DNA from: Haliscomenobacter sp.
Lineage (GTDB): Bacteria > Bacteroidota > Bacteroidia > Chitinophagales > Saprospiraceae
Length of the DNA: 64,000 bases
Assembly (NCBI RefSeq): GCF_016718685.1
Contig: NZ_JADKCX010000025.1
Location: 1-64,000, forward strand
Reading direction: 5' to 3'
Shown: one piece after another, positions 45,870 through 54,782 of the stretch
How the letters are laid out: each line of letters begins with the position of its first letter
Position numbering within the stretch: position 1 is the stretch's first letter
Notes under the pieces: generated by a model
What the model was told of the DNA's origin: nothing
The model's database searches: none
The model's input: only the letters and a program-made list of their open reading frames with translations
Program-made: the position numbers and the translations under genes

Positions 45870-46385
45870 TTATTGGACGAATTCTACTGTGAAGTCATCC
45901 ACGTAAAAATTCTGGAAACCGGGGTTGTGTACAAAGCAGCGGATTTGATTTTCAGGCGTATACAAACCCGCCAGGGGCAATTCGAGCGATAGTTCTACCC
46001 AGCGATTGGTGCCTGCTTCTTTGGCCGTAAAGTTTTTTTGCTCCACCTTAATCGGCTGGTTCGAGGGATCCCAAACCTGGATCACCAAAGCTCCGAGATT
46101 GTTCGGGTCGGGCATGAGCACATACGCTGTAAATTTGACTTTGGAGAATCCCCGATTGGCAATGGTTTTAAATTGATGGATGAAGGCCGGACTGAATTCC
46201 GTATTGGCGTCCAGTTTGAAAAAAGCCCTGCCACTGTGGCTTTTGCCCAAAGCCACGTTGGGATTGTAGCCGAATTGGCTTTCAAAATCGTTAAAAAAGG
46301 TAAACTCGCCCAGCGTTTTTGCTTCTTTCTGGCAGGCCAAGCCAAGCATAAGCAGGGCGAATAGGAGTACGGTGTTTGATTTCAT
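45870..46385 (-). CDS. Lipoprotein with single beta-sandwich domain (paralogue B)
   Basis: About 171 residues from ATG 46385: 'MKSNTVLLFALLMLGLACQK' has the lipobox 'GLAC'. The mature domain, 'FFNDFESQFGYNPNV', 'LVIQVWDPSNQPIKV', 'NRWVELSLELPLAGLYTPEN' and 'FYVDDFTVEF', matches paralogue A at 41.5 kb closely. It lies just downstream of the large membrane protein gene's start region and upstream on the same strand, inside the glycosylation cluster. An ATG nine bases earlier (46394) is also possible. Confidence 0.72.
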   Translation of the reverse strand: MKSNTVLLFALLMLGLACQKEAKTLGEFTFFNDFESQFGYNPNVALGKSHSGRAFFKLDANTEFSPAFIHQFKTIANRGFSKVKFTAYVLMPDPNNLGALVIQVWDPSNQPIKVEQKNFTAKEAGTNRWVELSLELPLAGLYTPENQIRCFVHNPGFQNFYVDDFTVEFVQ

Positions 46386-46394
46386 ATTTAGCAT

Positions 46395-46493
46395 TTTTAG
46401 TTGAAAGTTTAGGGTTGAAGAGTTGAAAAGTCTGGTCGCCGAATGGAGCCGAGGTGCCGGACTTTTCAACTCTTCAACCTTATCCTCCTCAAC
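46395..46493. repeat. gttgaaaa-type intergenic hairpin
   Basis: Left arm 'gggttgaagagttgaaaagt' and right arm 'acttttcaactcttcaacc' pair almost fully; the centre includes a small GC-rich stem. It lies between the GT2 gene and lipoprotein B, both on minus. Confidence 0.72.
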
Positions 46494-47216
46494 TTATTTA
46501 GCTTTAAACAATCCATATTTCAAAATGCAATAAATGGCCCTCACCCCATCTCTCCAGCCAATTTTTTTGCCTTCTTCGTAGGTGCGCCCGTAGTAAGAAA
46601 TCCCCACTTCGTAAATGCGGATGCCTTTGATGCGGGCAATTTTTGCGGTTACTTCGGGTTCAAAACCAAAACGTTTTTCCACCAAATTCAGACTTTGTAC
46701 CTGCTTTGTATCAAAGAGTTTGTAACAGGTCTCCATGTCGGTCAGGTTCAAATTGGTAAAGAAATTGGAGAGAAAGGTAAGGAATTTATTCCCGATCGAG
46801 TGCCAAAAAAACAAAATGCGGTGCGGGTTGCTGCCCATAAAACGAGAGCCGTACACGACGTCCGCAAAACCTTTGAGAATGGGCACCAACAAGTGATTGT
46901 ACTCGTCGGGGTCATACTCCAGATCGGCGTCCTGAATGATCAGGTATTCACCGGTAGCCTTGCCGATACCCGTATGTAAGGCGGCACCTTTACCCGCATT
47001 GACCTCGTGTTGATGGTATTGCAGGTTGAGTTCGGGGTGCTCCGCCATGAAGCGAAAAACGGCAGCTTCGGTATCATCTTTTGAACAATCATTGACCAGA
47101 ATTACTTCTTTTTCGATGTCGTTGACCAACTTGACCGCAGCAATTTTTTCAAGAATCAAATGAATGGTTCGCCCCTCATTGTAAGCAGGAACCACAATAG
47201 ACAGTTTTTGAATCAT
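46494..47216 (-). CDS. Family 2 glycosyltransferase (DPM1/DPG-synthase-like)
   Basis: A 240-residue GT-A enzyme: 'SIVVPAYNEGRTIHLILEKI', 'VILVNDCSKDDT', 'GKGAALHTGI' and the metal site 'IIQDADLEYDPDEY'. It likely transfers a hexose from a nucleotide sugar to a polyprenyl phosphate, giving the donor that the GT-C-type membrane proteins around it would use. The ATG at 47216 is chosen over an upstream TTG that would overlap the preceding gene. Seven bases separate it from the gene upstream, so an operon is likely. Confidence 0.88.
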   Translation of the reverse strand: MIQKLSIVVPAYNEGRTIHLILEKIAAVKLVNDIEKEVILVNDCSKDDTEAAVFRFMAEHPELNLQYHQHEVNAGKGAALHTGIGKATGEYLIIQDADLEYDPDEYNHLLVPILKGFADVVYGSRFMGSNPHRILFFWHSIGNKFLTFLSNFFTNLNLTDMETCYKLFDTKQVQSLNLVEKRFGFEPEVTAKIARIKGIRIYEVGISYYGRTYEEGKKIGWRDGVRAIYCILKYGLFKAK

Positions 47217-47223
47217 TCCTGGT

Positions 47224-49041
47224 TTATTGTTCGTCAAAGGCTTCGATTTTCAATTGGTCTACCGCCAGCGGTAGCACTCCTCCCCCATTCCAAACGGATA
47301 CGCCAACCCGGTCAAAAGTTGCCTTGGGGAGCTTGATGTCAAAAAATAAAGATTTGGTTTCACCGTCGTTCAAAAAGCGATACACCCTGATTTGTTCGGT
47401 TTTGAGGATTTCATCGCCATTGTAAAAAAACAGCTGGAATTGAGCACCCAACCAGACGGTCCATTCCTTGTTGCGGCAACGGAAAACTGCGCTGGCCCTG
47501 ACCCATCCGGCATCGCCCGTGGCGAGTGGCACAGAATAAATCGGTAAATTTTGTCGATTGGCATCCAGACAACCGCTCTTTTGGCCTTCAATGACCGGGA
47601 CTTCACAAAGGGCAGTACTGGTGTCTTTTTCAAAATCTTCGTACAGCAATTCTCGCACATTTTTACGCACCCCATAAAAGCCGGGTTCATTGGTATCCAG
47701 CAATTTTAGGGACTCCCCACCGGGTTCCTTAAACCGCCCCAGCACATCCCAAAAATAGGCCCGATTCATTTGCTCCACCATAAACAAACCGCCCCAGTGG
47801 GCCTGATGCGTCCACCACAGGTTGAGGTAAATGAACAAAAGGGCGATGAATCCAAAAATGTATTTCCAAATTTTGGTTTTTAAAGCTGAATCCACAAAAG
47901 CTGCCAGTGGAAAGGCCAATACCGGATAAGCTTGCACCATGGCTCGTTGTCCCAAACTACCACCGTACCACCAAATGTCCCAGGCAAAAGTGATGTAAAT
48001 GAACAATCCGGTATAAATGAGCAGGCTCAGGTAAAGGGCGTTCCAGTGTTTGGACAAATGTTTAAAACCCAAGAGCGCGAAAATCATCATTGGCGTGTAC
48101 AACAGCCATCCACTGCGGTAACTCAACAAGCCATTGAACAAATGGGGCCGCAACCAGCTAAAGCCCTGATCCTGATAACTGTACACAATCCAATCCCCCG
48201 CCACCGCCTTCCAATAAATCAATTGCAAGGAACCCACCAGGCCACAAGTCAACACGGCCAAAGACAACAACAGTGCATTTTTTTTGAAAAAAACCAGCTT
48301 TTCGCTCAACGATGCCTTTAGTGGGGTCTGCAATCCCCACAACAATGGAATCAAGGCACATATGATCTCGGTGGGGCGCACCAGCGCCGCAAAACCAATC
48401 ACCAAACCAATTCCTATCGCTTTTAAAGCCGAAGGTTTTTCGTAAAAACCAATGGTTAGTGACAGCAAAATACAGTATAAGGTGAACAGGTAATTGTGGC
48501 TCATCGCGCCAGTAATGCTGGCATACTCCAGGTAATTGGTGCCAAAAACCAGCAAGATTAAGGTGAGCGCGGTAGTTTGATCGGAAAAAAACTTCAGCAA
48601 AACCCGACGCAAGACGAATAAGCCCAAAAAGGCTACCAATAAACTCCCAAACCCAATCATGAATTGGTACGGCAACGAAAAGCCATCCGCCGGAAATTGG
48701 TCACTCATTGATGCATAAGCGTGGGCAATAAAAAAGAAAGGCGTGTACAATAAGGCTTGCCCACAGGAATACTTGAACACGTAATTGCCATTGCTGTGTA
48801 CAAATGCCTGCTGAAAATCCCCAGAGGGGTGGTATTGCTGCTGAATCTGATCTTTAAAGGACAGGTGTTTGAGGTCTTTGTAAATAAATGCAGCAGGTAG
48901 GTAATAATAATAGCCCGATACGTCCCAACTGATGGTGGCTTCGGTATAACTATTCTTCCACTTGGGAAAATAGAAAAAGAGGGCAGAAAAAAGCAAAGCC
49001 CAACAAATAAGCAGACTGAGCAGGGACTTAGGCAGATGCAT
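47224..49041 (-). CDS. Polytopic membrane protein with C-terminal beta domain, GT-C-like
   Basis: A 605-residue protein: about ten helices (residues 8-430), with 'ISWDVSGYYYYLPAAFIYKD' in the first periplasmic loop and 'YGGSLGQRAMVQAYPVLAFP' in a late loop. The region from about 480 on is soluble and starts 'YEDFEKDTS', includes 'SGCLDANRQN' and ends 'AVDQLKIEAFDEQ'. These three points line up with 'NDFE', 'LDANTEF' and 'VDDFTVEF' in lipoprotein B, so the tail is probably the same fold. Function as a lipid-sugar-dependent glycosyltransferase is inferred from topology and neighbours. Confidence 0.68.
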   Translation of the reverse strand: MHLPKSLLSLLICWALLFSALFFYFPKWKNSYTEATISWDVSGYYYYLPAAFIYKDLKHLSFKDQIQQQYHPSGDFQQAFVHSNGNYVFKYSCGQALLYTPFFFIAHAYASMSDQFPADGFSLPYQFMIGFGSLLVAFLGLFVLRRVLLKFFSDQTTALTLILLVFGTNYLEYASITGAMSHNYLFTLYCILLSLTIGFYEKPSALKAIGIGLVIGFAALVRPTEIICALIPLLWGLQTPLKASLSEKLVFFKKNALLLSLAVLTCGLVGSLQLIYWKAVAGDWIVYSYQDQGFSWLRPHLFNGLLSYRSGWLLYTPMMIFALLGFKHLSKHWNALYLSLLIYTGLFIYITFAWDIWWYGGSLGQRAMVQAYPVLAFPLAAFVDSALKTKIWKYIFGFIALLFIYLNLWWTHQAHWGGLFMVEQMNRAYFWDVLGRFKEPGGESLKLLDTNEPGFYGVRKNVRELLYEDFEKDTSTALCEVPVIEGQKSGCLDANRQNLPIYSVPLATGDAGWVRASAVFRCRNKEWTVWLGAQFQLFFYNGDEILKTEQIRVYRFLNDGETKSLFFDIKLPKATFDRVGVSVWNGGGVLPLAVDQLKIEAFDEQ

Positions 49042-49078
49042 GCTTTGTTTTCAGGTAAATTTAGGGTTATTTTCCGGT

Positions 49079-49762
49079 TCAACGCGGATACGCAATGAAG
49101 AAATAATTCAATTGTTGAAAAAATTGCCGCTCAAACTCGGCTTTGTCCAAAGCCTTTTGGCCTTTTAACCAGGCCTTCATGGTATTGATCTCATAGCCGC
49201 ATTCCTCAAAATAAGCAAATACTTGCGCAGGCCCGGCGCCGTAATAATCCGAAGCACCCAGGCCGTGTTCAAAAAGCACCACTGGTCGCTGTTTGAGCAA
49301 GGTTTCCTGCGCTCCTTCCAAAACCAGCATTTCGCCACCTTCTACGTCTATTTTAATCAAATCAACCGCTTGCCCCGGGGGCAACACCTCATCCAAACGG
49401 GCGGTACGCACCGTGATGGAGGTGTCTTGTTCCTCAGCGCGGTCATATTTCCGTTTTTGTAAACCGCTGTAGGAAGGATTGGAGACTACGTAATTAAAGG
49501 TAGCTTCCCCCGTTTGGTTGCTCAGCGCAAAGTCCAAGATGCGGCAATTGCTGTTTTGGTATTTCTTTTCCAGGGCTTGATACATCCCCGGAATCGGTTC
49601 AAACCCCATATGTTGACCTTGAGGAGCGTACTGCACCATCACATCCAACATCTCCCCTTTGTGGCAACCCACATCGATGCAATTGCTATCTGGCTTACAT
49701 ACCCTTTGAATCACCGCACGTGTCTGGCGATCGTACCGCTGGTTTTGGGTAAACGGGGGCAA
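49079..49762 (-). CDS. FkbM-family methyltransferase
   Basis: A 227-residue SAM-dependent methyltransferase of the FkbM type, which often methylates sugars or glycan ends: 'NCIDVGCHKGEMLDVM' is the SAM-binding motif 1, and 'LIKIDVEGGEMLVLEGAQE' the typical motif further on. The start is a TTG at 49762. One C fewer in the run at 49755-49759 would bring the ATG at 49769 in frame ('MPIAPFTQNQ'), so this too may be a small sequence error. The gene is 12 bases after the GT39-like gene. Confidence 0.85.
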   Translation of the reverse strand: MPPFTQNQRYDRQTRAVIQRVCKPDSNCIDVGCHKGEMLDVMVQYAPQGQHMGFEPIPGMYQALEKKYQNSNCRILDFALSNQTGEATFNYVVSNPSYSGLQKRKYDRAEEQDTSITVRTARLDEVLPPGQAVDLIKIDVEGGEMLVLEGAQETLLKQRPVVLFEHGLGASDYYGAGPAQVFAYFEECGYEINTMKAWLKGQKALDKAEFERQFFQQLNYFFIAYPR

Positions 49763-49774
49763 TGGGCATTTTGA

Positions 49775-51385
49775 TTATAGTTGCTTGATGGTGCTCAACT
49801 CTTCATCACTCAATTCAATCAATGCTTTAATTTTATCATCGTAAGCAGTCGTAAGCAAGATCGTAGCATTTTTGGGCGCACGTTTTAGTGGAACCAGATA
49901 ATACGCGCCTTCCAACAAGTGGTCTTTGCGTTTGACAACCCGTTTGCGCAGTCGGTTTAAATACACGATGGTGGTATACGCCACCACTTTTTCCTGATAG
50001 GCTGTATACAAAGGAGCATCCCCCACAATTTTGTCAATCCGTGCCGCCAATGCCCGATCCCGTTGGCCTCCACTTTCCTGATTCCGCTGAGGCAACACCG
50101 TGCCGTCGAAGACCAAACGTACCACCGCGAAACCAAGCAACAAAAGCGGCAAGACAAATTGGGGTTTGCGCAAACAAGTCCAAAAACAAGCTCCAATCGC
50201 TGCTGCCGTGGTTATGGCCAACCCAAAAGTAGTTGTTTGCATGAATTGCAAGTCGGGAATCCAGGGCAAAGCCAATGCACCCAGGCCAAATGCACCCAAC
50301 AAGATCAGTGCCATGAGGCGAAATACCTGCCCCGTCCATACTGGCGCAGTGGCACGTTGACTGTACACCCAGGCCATGAGCATACAAGCCAAAGGATACA
50401 ACATATATACGTAGCGCATGCGCGTTCCTGGAGAAATCCAATACGGCAGCGCATTGAAAAACAACATCAAGGTACAAAAACGGGTAAAACTGTTTTGCTT
50501 GAGCAACAAGGCCCTCCAATCTTTGCGCAGCAGAAAAACCAGCAGCAAGCTGGCCGGAGCCATATCCCCGATCCAATTCAGTGGAAACAAGAGCAAGTGT
50601 TTGGCAAAATCTCCCAATGAATTGCTCACCACCGTGCGGTCACCCGATTCGCTGAGCATGCGCATCCATACCCGGCTTAGGTCGTGGTACTGGGCGTACT
50701 GGCTGTAATAGGTGTACAACATCAATCCCAGTAAGGCAATGCCTGCAAAATGCGCCGGATAAAACAACACCTTAAAGCGTTTTTTATCCACAAAATAGAC
50801 CAGCAAAGACACCGCAGTAAACACAAAAGAGGGCAAGCCCTTGGTCAAAACACCCAAACCACAACTCAGGTACACCAGCAAGAACAAAGGCCAGTAGCGT
50901 TCTTTTTCTCCAAAATGATAAATCGCCAAAATTCCGCTGAAGACAATCAGTGCGTAAAAAAGATCGATCTCGGCCAACATGGAAAAAAACAACAGAATCC
51001 CCGCCGCAGTCAGAAAAAGCAAGGCGCTCAATACACCCAATGCTGCATCCTGCCAGTAGCGTTTTGCCGCCGCATACATCAACCCCGCGATCCCAAAAGA
51101 CGCCAACACCGTAGGCAAACGCAAGTTGAATTCCGTAAAGCCACCCAACAGCTTGACGAAACCAATCAGTAGCCAATTGTACAGCGGCGGTTTGTTGTAG
51201 TAATATTCTCCGATCAGCGTAGGCACCCAGTAGTTTTGGTTTTCCAGCAATTCCATGGCAACGATGGTCCTCCTCGGCTCTTCCAGGTACAAAGGTTGTA
51301 CCCCCAGATTGAGCAGGTACCCAACCAAGAGCAGCAAACCTGCCATGAAAAAGAGTACGTTGTCGCTGATTTGGATGCGTTGCAT
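49775..51385 (-). CDS. GT39/ArnT-like membrane glycosyltransferase
   Basis: A 536-residue protein with about eleven helices. The start of the catalytic loop 'YLEEPRRTIVAMELLENQNY' has paired acidic residues followed by an Arg pair, as in PMT/ArnT enzymes, and 'YYYNKPPLYNWLLIGFVKLL' matches the family's 'KPPLxxW' motif clearly. It would transfer a sugar from a polyprenyl-phosphate donor to a lipid or protein acceptor on the periplasmic side. It is the first gene of the 42-51 kb leftward run and the most secure GT-C member in it. Confidence 0.85.
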   Translation of the reverse strand: MQRIQISDNVLFFMAGLLLLVGYLLNLGVQPLYLEEPRRTIVAMELLENQNYWVPTLIGEYYYNKPPLYNWLLIGFVKLLGGFTEFNLRLPTVLASFGIAGLMYAAAKRYWQDAALGVLSALLFLTAAGILLFFSMLAEIDLFYALIVFSGILAIYHFGEKERYWPLFLLVYLSCGLGVLTKGLPSFVFTAVSLLVYFVDKKRFKVLFYPAHFAGIALLGLMLYTYYSQYAQYHDLSRVWMRMLSESGDRTVVSNSLGDFAKHLLLFPLNWIGDMAPASLLLVFLLRKDWRALLLKQNSFTRFCTLMLFFNALPYWISPGTRMRYVYMLYPLACMLMAWVYSQRATAPVWTGQVFRLMALILLGAFGLGALALPWIPDLQFMQTTTFGLAITTAAAIGACFWTCLRKPQFVLPLLLLGFAVVRLVFDGTVLPQRNQESGGQRDRALAARIDKIVGDAPLYTAYQEKVVAYTTIVYLNRLRKRVVKRKDHLLEGAYYLVPLKRAPKNATILLTTAYDDKIKALIELSDEELSTIKQL

Positions 51386-51483
51386 GTGAAGAATTAAAAT
51401 ATACTGCCTCTAAAAATGGTCTCCGCTGAAAATTTACTAGGTTTACCCTTAAATTTAGGCAGGTCAAAAATAGACAATGGATC

Positions 51484-51885
51484 ATGAAAAGTGGAAGAAA
51501 TTACGATTTAGCACTGCTTTTGCTGCGACTGGCCTTTGGTGGCCTCATGATGGGGCTATGGGGCAAAAGCAAGTTTTTGCAACTCCTGACTGAAAACCCG
51601 GTACAGTTTCTCGATCCTTTTGGCTTGGGTGATCAGGTTACACTGGCGCTCAGCATTTTTGCCGAAGTGTTTTGTGCAGCCTTGATTACCCTGGGCTTGT
51701 ACACCCGCTTGGCTTGCCTTCCATTGATTTTCAACATGATCATGGCCATTACTTACGGGCATGCCGGACAACCTTTCGTTGAACGAGAACACGCCATTAC
51801 GTACCTTGTGCCCTATGTAGTTATTTTCCTGATGGGCCCCGGTTGGTATTCACTGGATGCACAAATCCGCAAAACCATGGACTAA
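51484..51885 (+). CDS. DoxX-family membrane protein
   Basis: A 133-residue protein with four hydrophobic helices and the family pattern 'LLLRLAFGGLMMGLWGKSKF', 'LSIFAEVFCAALITLGLYTR' and 'HAITYLVPYVVIFLMGPGWY'. DoxX proteins are linked to respiratory or redox functions; the exact role is unknown. The stop abuts the ATG of apbE, so the two genes are translationally linked. Confidence 0.85.
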   Translation: MKSGRNYDLALLLLRLAFGGLMMGLWGKSKFLQLLTENPVQFLDPFGLGDQVTLALSIFAEVFCAALITLGLYTRLACLPLIFNMIMAITYGHAGQPFVEREHAITYLVPYVVIFLMGPGWYSLDAQIRKTMD

Positions 51886-52932
51886 ATGAGACATTATATA
51901 GGAGTAAGTCTTTTGGCACTACTTTTTTCTTGTACCAATCCCCGCGAAAAAACCGACAACGCCTCCGCTTACCTCAACATTGAGGGTCAAACCATGGGCA
52001 CTTATTACCGCATCACCTATCGGGATGAGCAGAAACGGGATGTTCAACCCGCCATCGAAAAAAGTTTGTTCGAGTTGAACGCCGAGCTGTCTACCTACAT
52101 TGACTCCTCACTCATTTCGGACTTTAATCGGAGTAATAAAACAGACCTGTCCATCCCCCTTAGCGCCCGGCATTTTATGGCCAACCTCAATAAAAGTGCC
52201 GAGATTTACCGCAGCAGCAACGGTGCTTTTGACCCAACGGTGGCACCGTTGGTGAATTATTGGGGGTTTGGGTATACCGGGTCAAAGCCCCTTACCCAGA
52301 TAGACAGTAGTAAAATTGGTTCCCTGCTCAGCCTTGTCGGTTTTTCCAAACTTAATTGGACGACCCGTGGAGAACAGGTGCTCATCCGCAAACAGGTGCC
52401 GGGCATCAAGCTGGATTTTAATGCCATTGCCCCCGGTTATGCAGTGGACGAATTGGGCCGGGTACTGGAGTCCATGCAGATTTACAACTACCTGATCGAC
52501 ATCGGGGGGGAAATGCTGGCCAAAGGACGTAATCCACAAGGCGAGAATTGGGTAGTGGGCATCACCACACCCAAAGAGGGCGCGGAAACCACCGACATTC
52601 AAACCACAGTCCCCCTCCAGGATCAGGCTCTGGCCACTTCTGGCAATTACCGCAAATACTACTCCATCAAAGGGGAAAAATACAGCCATACCATCAACCC
52701 TCGCACGGGTTTCCCTGAACGTAGCAAACTCCTGAGTGCCACGGTAATCGCCCCCGATGCCATGACCGCCGATGCTTACGCCACCGTTTGTATGGTGATG
52801 GGTTTGGAAAAAGGTTTGGCACTCATCGAATCTCTCCCTAACTTGGAGGCCTATTTCATCTATGGTGATCCCAAAGGTGAAATGTTGGTAAAGTATACTT
52901 CAGGATTTAAAAAGAGTGATGGTGAAAGATGA
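51886..52932 (+). CDS. apbE: FAD:protein FMN transferase (ApbE), lipoprotein
   Basis: A 348-residue exported lipoprotein: 'MRHYIGVSLLALLFSC' has the lipobox. It attaches FMN covalently to threonine of target flavoproteins such as NqrB, NqrC and RnfG. The family motifs 'GQTMGTYYRITY', 'GAFDPTVAPLVNYWGFG', 'DFNAIAPGYAVDELGRVLE', 'YLIDIGGEMLAKGRNP' and 'SHTINPRTGFP' are present, and a metal-binding Asp/Thr end ('MTADAYATVCMVMG') is visible. No Nqr or Rnf gene is in the window. Confidence 0.93.
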   Translation: MRHYIGVSLLALLFSCTNPREKTDNASAYLNIEGQTMGTYYRITYRDEQKRDVQPAIEKSLFELNAELSTYIDSSLISDFNRSNKTDLSIPLSARHFMANLNKSAEIYRSSNGAFDPTVAPLVNYWGFGYTGSKPLTQIDSSKIGSLLSLVGFSKLNWTTRGEQVLIRKQVPGIKLDFNAIAPGYAVDELGRVLESMQIYNYLIDIGGEMLAKGRNPQGENWVVGITTPKEGAETTDIQTTVPLQDQALATSGNYRKYYSIKGEKYSHTINPRTGFPERSKLLSATVIAPDAMTADAYATVCMVMGLEKGLALIESLPNLEAYFIYGDPKGEMLVKYTSGFKKSDGER

Positions 52933-53001
52933 AAGAAAAGGTAATCTCTGCTTTCACTTTTCATCTCACTTTCATCATTTATCTTTCATCTTTCATCTTT
53001 A
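52921..53001. repeat. gatgaaag-type intergenic hairpin
   Basis: Left units 'tgaaagatgaaagaaaagg' and right units 'tttatctttcatctttcatc' flank a centre with another 'tcatctcactttcatc' copy. It begins inside the last codons of apbE and ends just before the exonuclease gene. Confidence 0.65.
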
Positions 53002-53005
53002 AATA

Positions 53006-53854
53006 ATGAAGCTGATTCTCGACCGCGACCTCTGTTTTTTCGATATCGAAGCCACCGGGCTCAATGTAGTACGCGACCGCATCGTGCAAATTGCCATCAT
53101 CAAATATTTCAAGGATGGCCGTGAACCTCAGGAGCTTTCACTAATGATCAATCCCGGCATTCCCATTTCACTGGAAGCCATTTTGGTACACGGCATTCAA
53201 CCCAAGGATGTAGCCAACAAGCCCACTTTCCAACAATTGGCGCAAAAAATCTGGGACTTCATTGGCAATGCCGACCTGGCGGGCTACAATTCTACCCGCT
53301 TCGACATCCCGATGTTGATGGAAGAATTTGCCCGCGTGGGTATGGAATTCGACGTCACCAAACGCCGCTCGATTGATGTACAGCGCATTTTTTACAAAAT
53401 GGAGCCCCGTACCCTCAAAGCGGCCCTCAAGTTTTATTGCGAAAAAGACCACGAAGACGCCCACGATGCCATGGCCGATGTGCGTGCCACCATTGATGTG
53501 TTCAAAGGGCAGTTGGACAAGTACGAAGATGTGGATTACCTGGATGAAGATGGTATTAGAGTAGAAGCGCCCATCAAAAATGATGTACAAGTCTTGCACG
53601 AATTTACCAACGACAACCGTTTTGTAGATGCTACCCAAAAGCTGCGCGCCGATGTAAATGGTGACATCGTGTTCAACTTTGGGAAATACGTCGGCAAACC
53701 CGTCGGTGAAACCCTCTACGAAGACCGCCAATACTACAATTGGATCCTCAATAAGGAGTTCACCTCGCAGGTCAAACAAATGGTCAAAAAGCTGGTACGC
53801 GAGTACGAAAAAGGCATCAAAGCCAAAGAGAAAGAAAACGGAAACAATGAATAA
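53006..53854 (+). CDS. DnaQ-like 3'-5' exonuclease (DEDDh) with C-terminal ExoX-like extension
   Basis: A 282-residue nuclease. Exo motifs: 'CFFDIEATGLN' (D and E, residues about 10-20), 'GYNSTRFDIPML' (exo II) and 'DAHDAMADVRATIDVF' (H and D). A segment near 213-240 ('NFGKYVGKPVGETLYEDRQY') resembles the C-terminal motif of ExoX-type exonucleases. It probably degrades single-stranded or nicked DNA or RNA 3' ends. The stop overlaps the start of the first MbnP gene by eight bases (ATGAATAA), so the two are likely coexpressed though not obviously related. Confidence 0.88.
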   Translation: MKLILDRDLCFFDIEATGLNVVRDRIVQIAIIKYFKDGREPQELSLMINPGIPISLEAILVHGIQPKDVANKPTFQQLAQKIWDFIGNADLAGYNSTRFDIPMLMEEFARVGMEFDVTKRRSIDVQRIFYKMEPRTLKAALKFYCEKDHEDAHDAMADVRATIDVFKGQLDKYEDVDYLDEDGIRVEAPIKNDVQVLHEFTNDNRFVDATQKLRADVNGDIVFNFGKYVGKPVGETLYEDRQYYNWILNKEFTSQVKQMVKKLVREYEKGIKAKEKENGNNE

Positions 53855-54699
53855 GGTGCTTTTGAATCGGTGGATTTTTTTAAACGTATTGGCCAGTTTA
53901 TTGCTGGTCTCCTGCGCAACCAAAGAAGAAGGTTGCAACGATGCCTTTGCCAACAATTTTGACTTAGCCGCCGACAAACCCTGCAAAGACTGCTGCGAGT
54001 ACCCCGGTGTCCGCATTCGTTTCACCCACAAATACGGCAGCACCGCCATGGTGTACAACCAGCCCATCTTCAGCGACGGAGCTGGCAATACTTTTGGGTT
54101 TGGCGATTTGCGCTTTTACATTTCTGACATCCAGCTCATTTCAGTAGGCAACAAGGTGATCGATGTCCAGGAGCCCCTGGATGTGTATGTTGAAAAAGCC
54201 GCTGGAGACACCGTTCAAACCACTGTGGCCAACAGTTTTGGCCTGGCTCGCGGAGTCAACCAAACCGATCTTTTTGATTCAATCTTATCGGGATAGCGCA
54301 ACGGTGAGCAAAATCCGTTTCAAGGTGGGCATCGCCGGCGAAATGAACCAGGCCAACCCCTTGCGTTTGCCCAGTGATCATCCTCTGCGCAGCAGTGTCA
54401 ACGATGGCATGTACCTGGGGGCGCAGAGTGGTTATGTGTTTACCAGGGTTTTGTACTATGCGAAAGATACGGTAGACCTCAAAATCAGTTCCCCAAGCAA
54501 GCTCCGCACGGTAGAACTTTCGTTTACCCCCACCAAAGTGTTGCGGGGATACAATGTCAATATTTTAATGGATGTAGATTATAGTGTATGGTTTCAGGGA
54601 GCAAACGTCAACCTGGATACGCCCGGCGAATTGAGCCAGAAAATTGTCGACAAGCTTACACAATCCTTCACGGTGACACAAATCACAACCGGAATCTGA
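53847..54699 (+). CDS. MbnP-like copper-binding lipoprotein (first copy), frameshifted
   Basis: About 284 residues after correction. The signal ends in the lipobox 'LVSC'. Unusually, Cys residues follow ('EEGCNDAF', 'PCKDCCEYPG') before the MbnP beta domain ('VRIRFTHKYGSTAM', 'FGDLRFYISDIQL', 'YVFTRVLYYAKD'). The canonical Trp-rich motif of the family is here 'DGMYLGAQSGYVF', without the tryptophans, whereas a Trp is present near the C-terminus ('YSVWFQGANVNLD'). An extra base at about 54279-54283 splits the frame. It heads an overlapping operon with a second MbnP and two di-heme peroxidases. Confidence 0.8.
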
Positions 54700-54782
54700 T
54701 CTTTTTTGTAAATTAGGCATTGTATAGTAACAGCAAATTCATTCGCCGAAATGCTAAGCGGCGAAGAACAAAAAAACAAACC

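Noticed and set aside
39328..51385. Capsule or O-antigen gene cluster with Wzx/Wzy
   Set aside because: No flippase, polymerase, Wza/Wzc or nucleotide-sugar biosynthesis gene is present; only donor-type GT2 and GT-C-like genes are seen.
53006..53854. Exonuclease as functional part of the copper operon
   Set aside because: The overlap suggests coexpression, but nothing links a DEDDh exonuclease to MbnP; I keep it as a chance neighbour.
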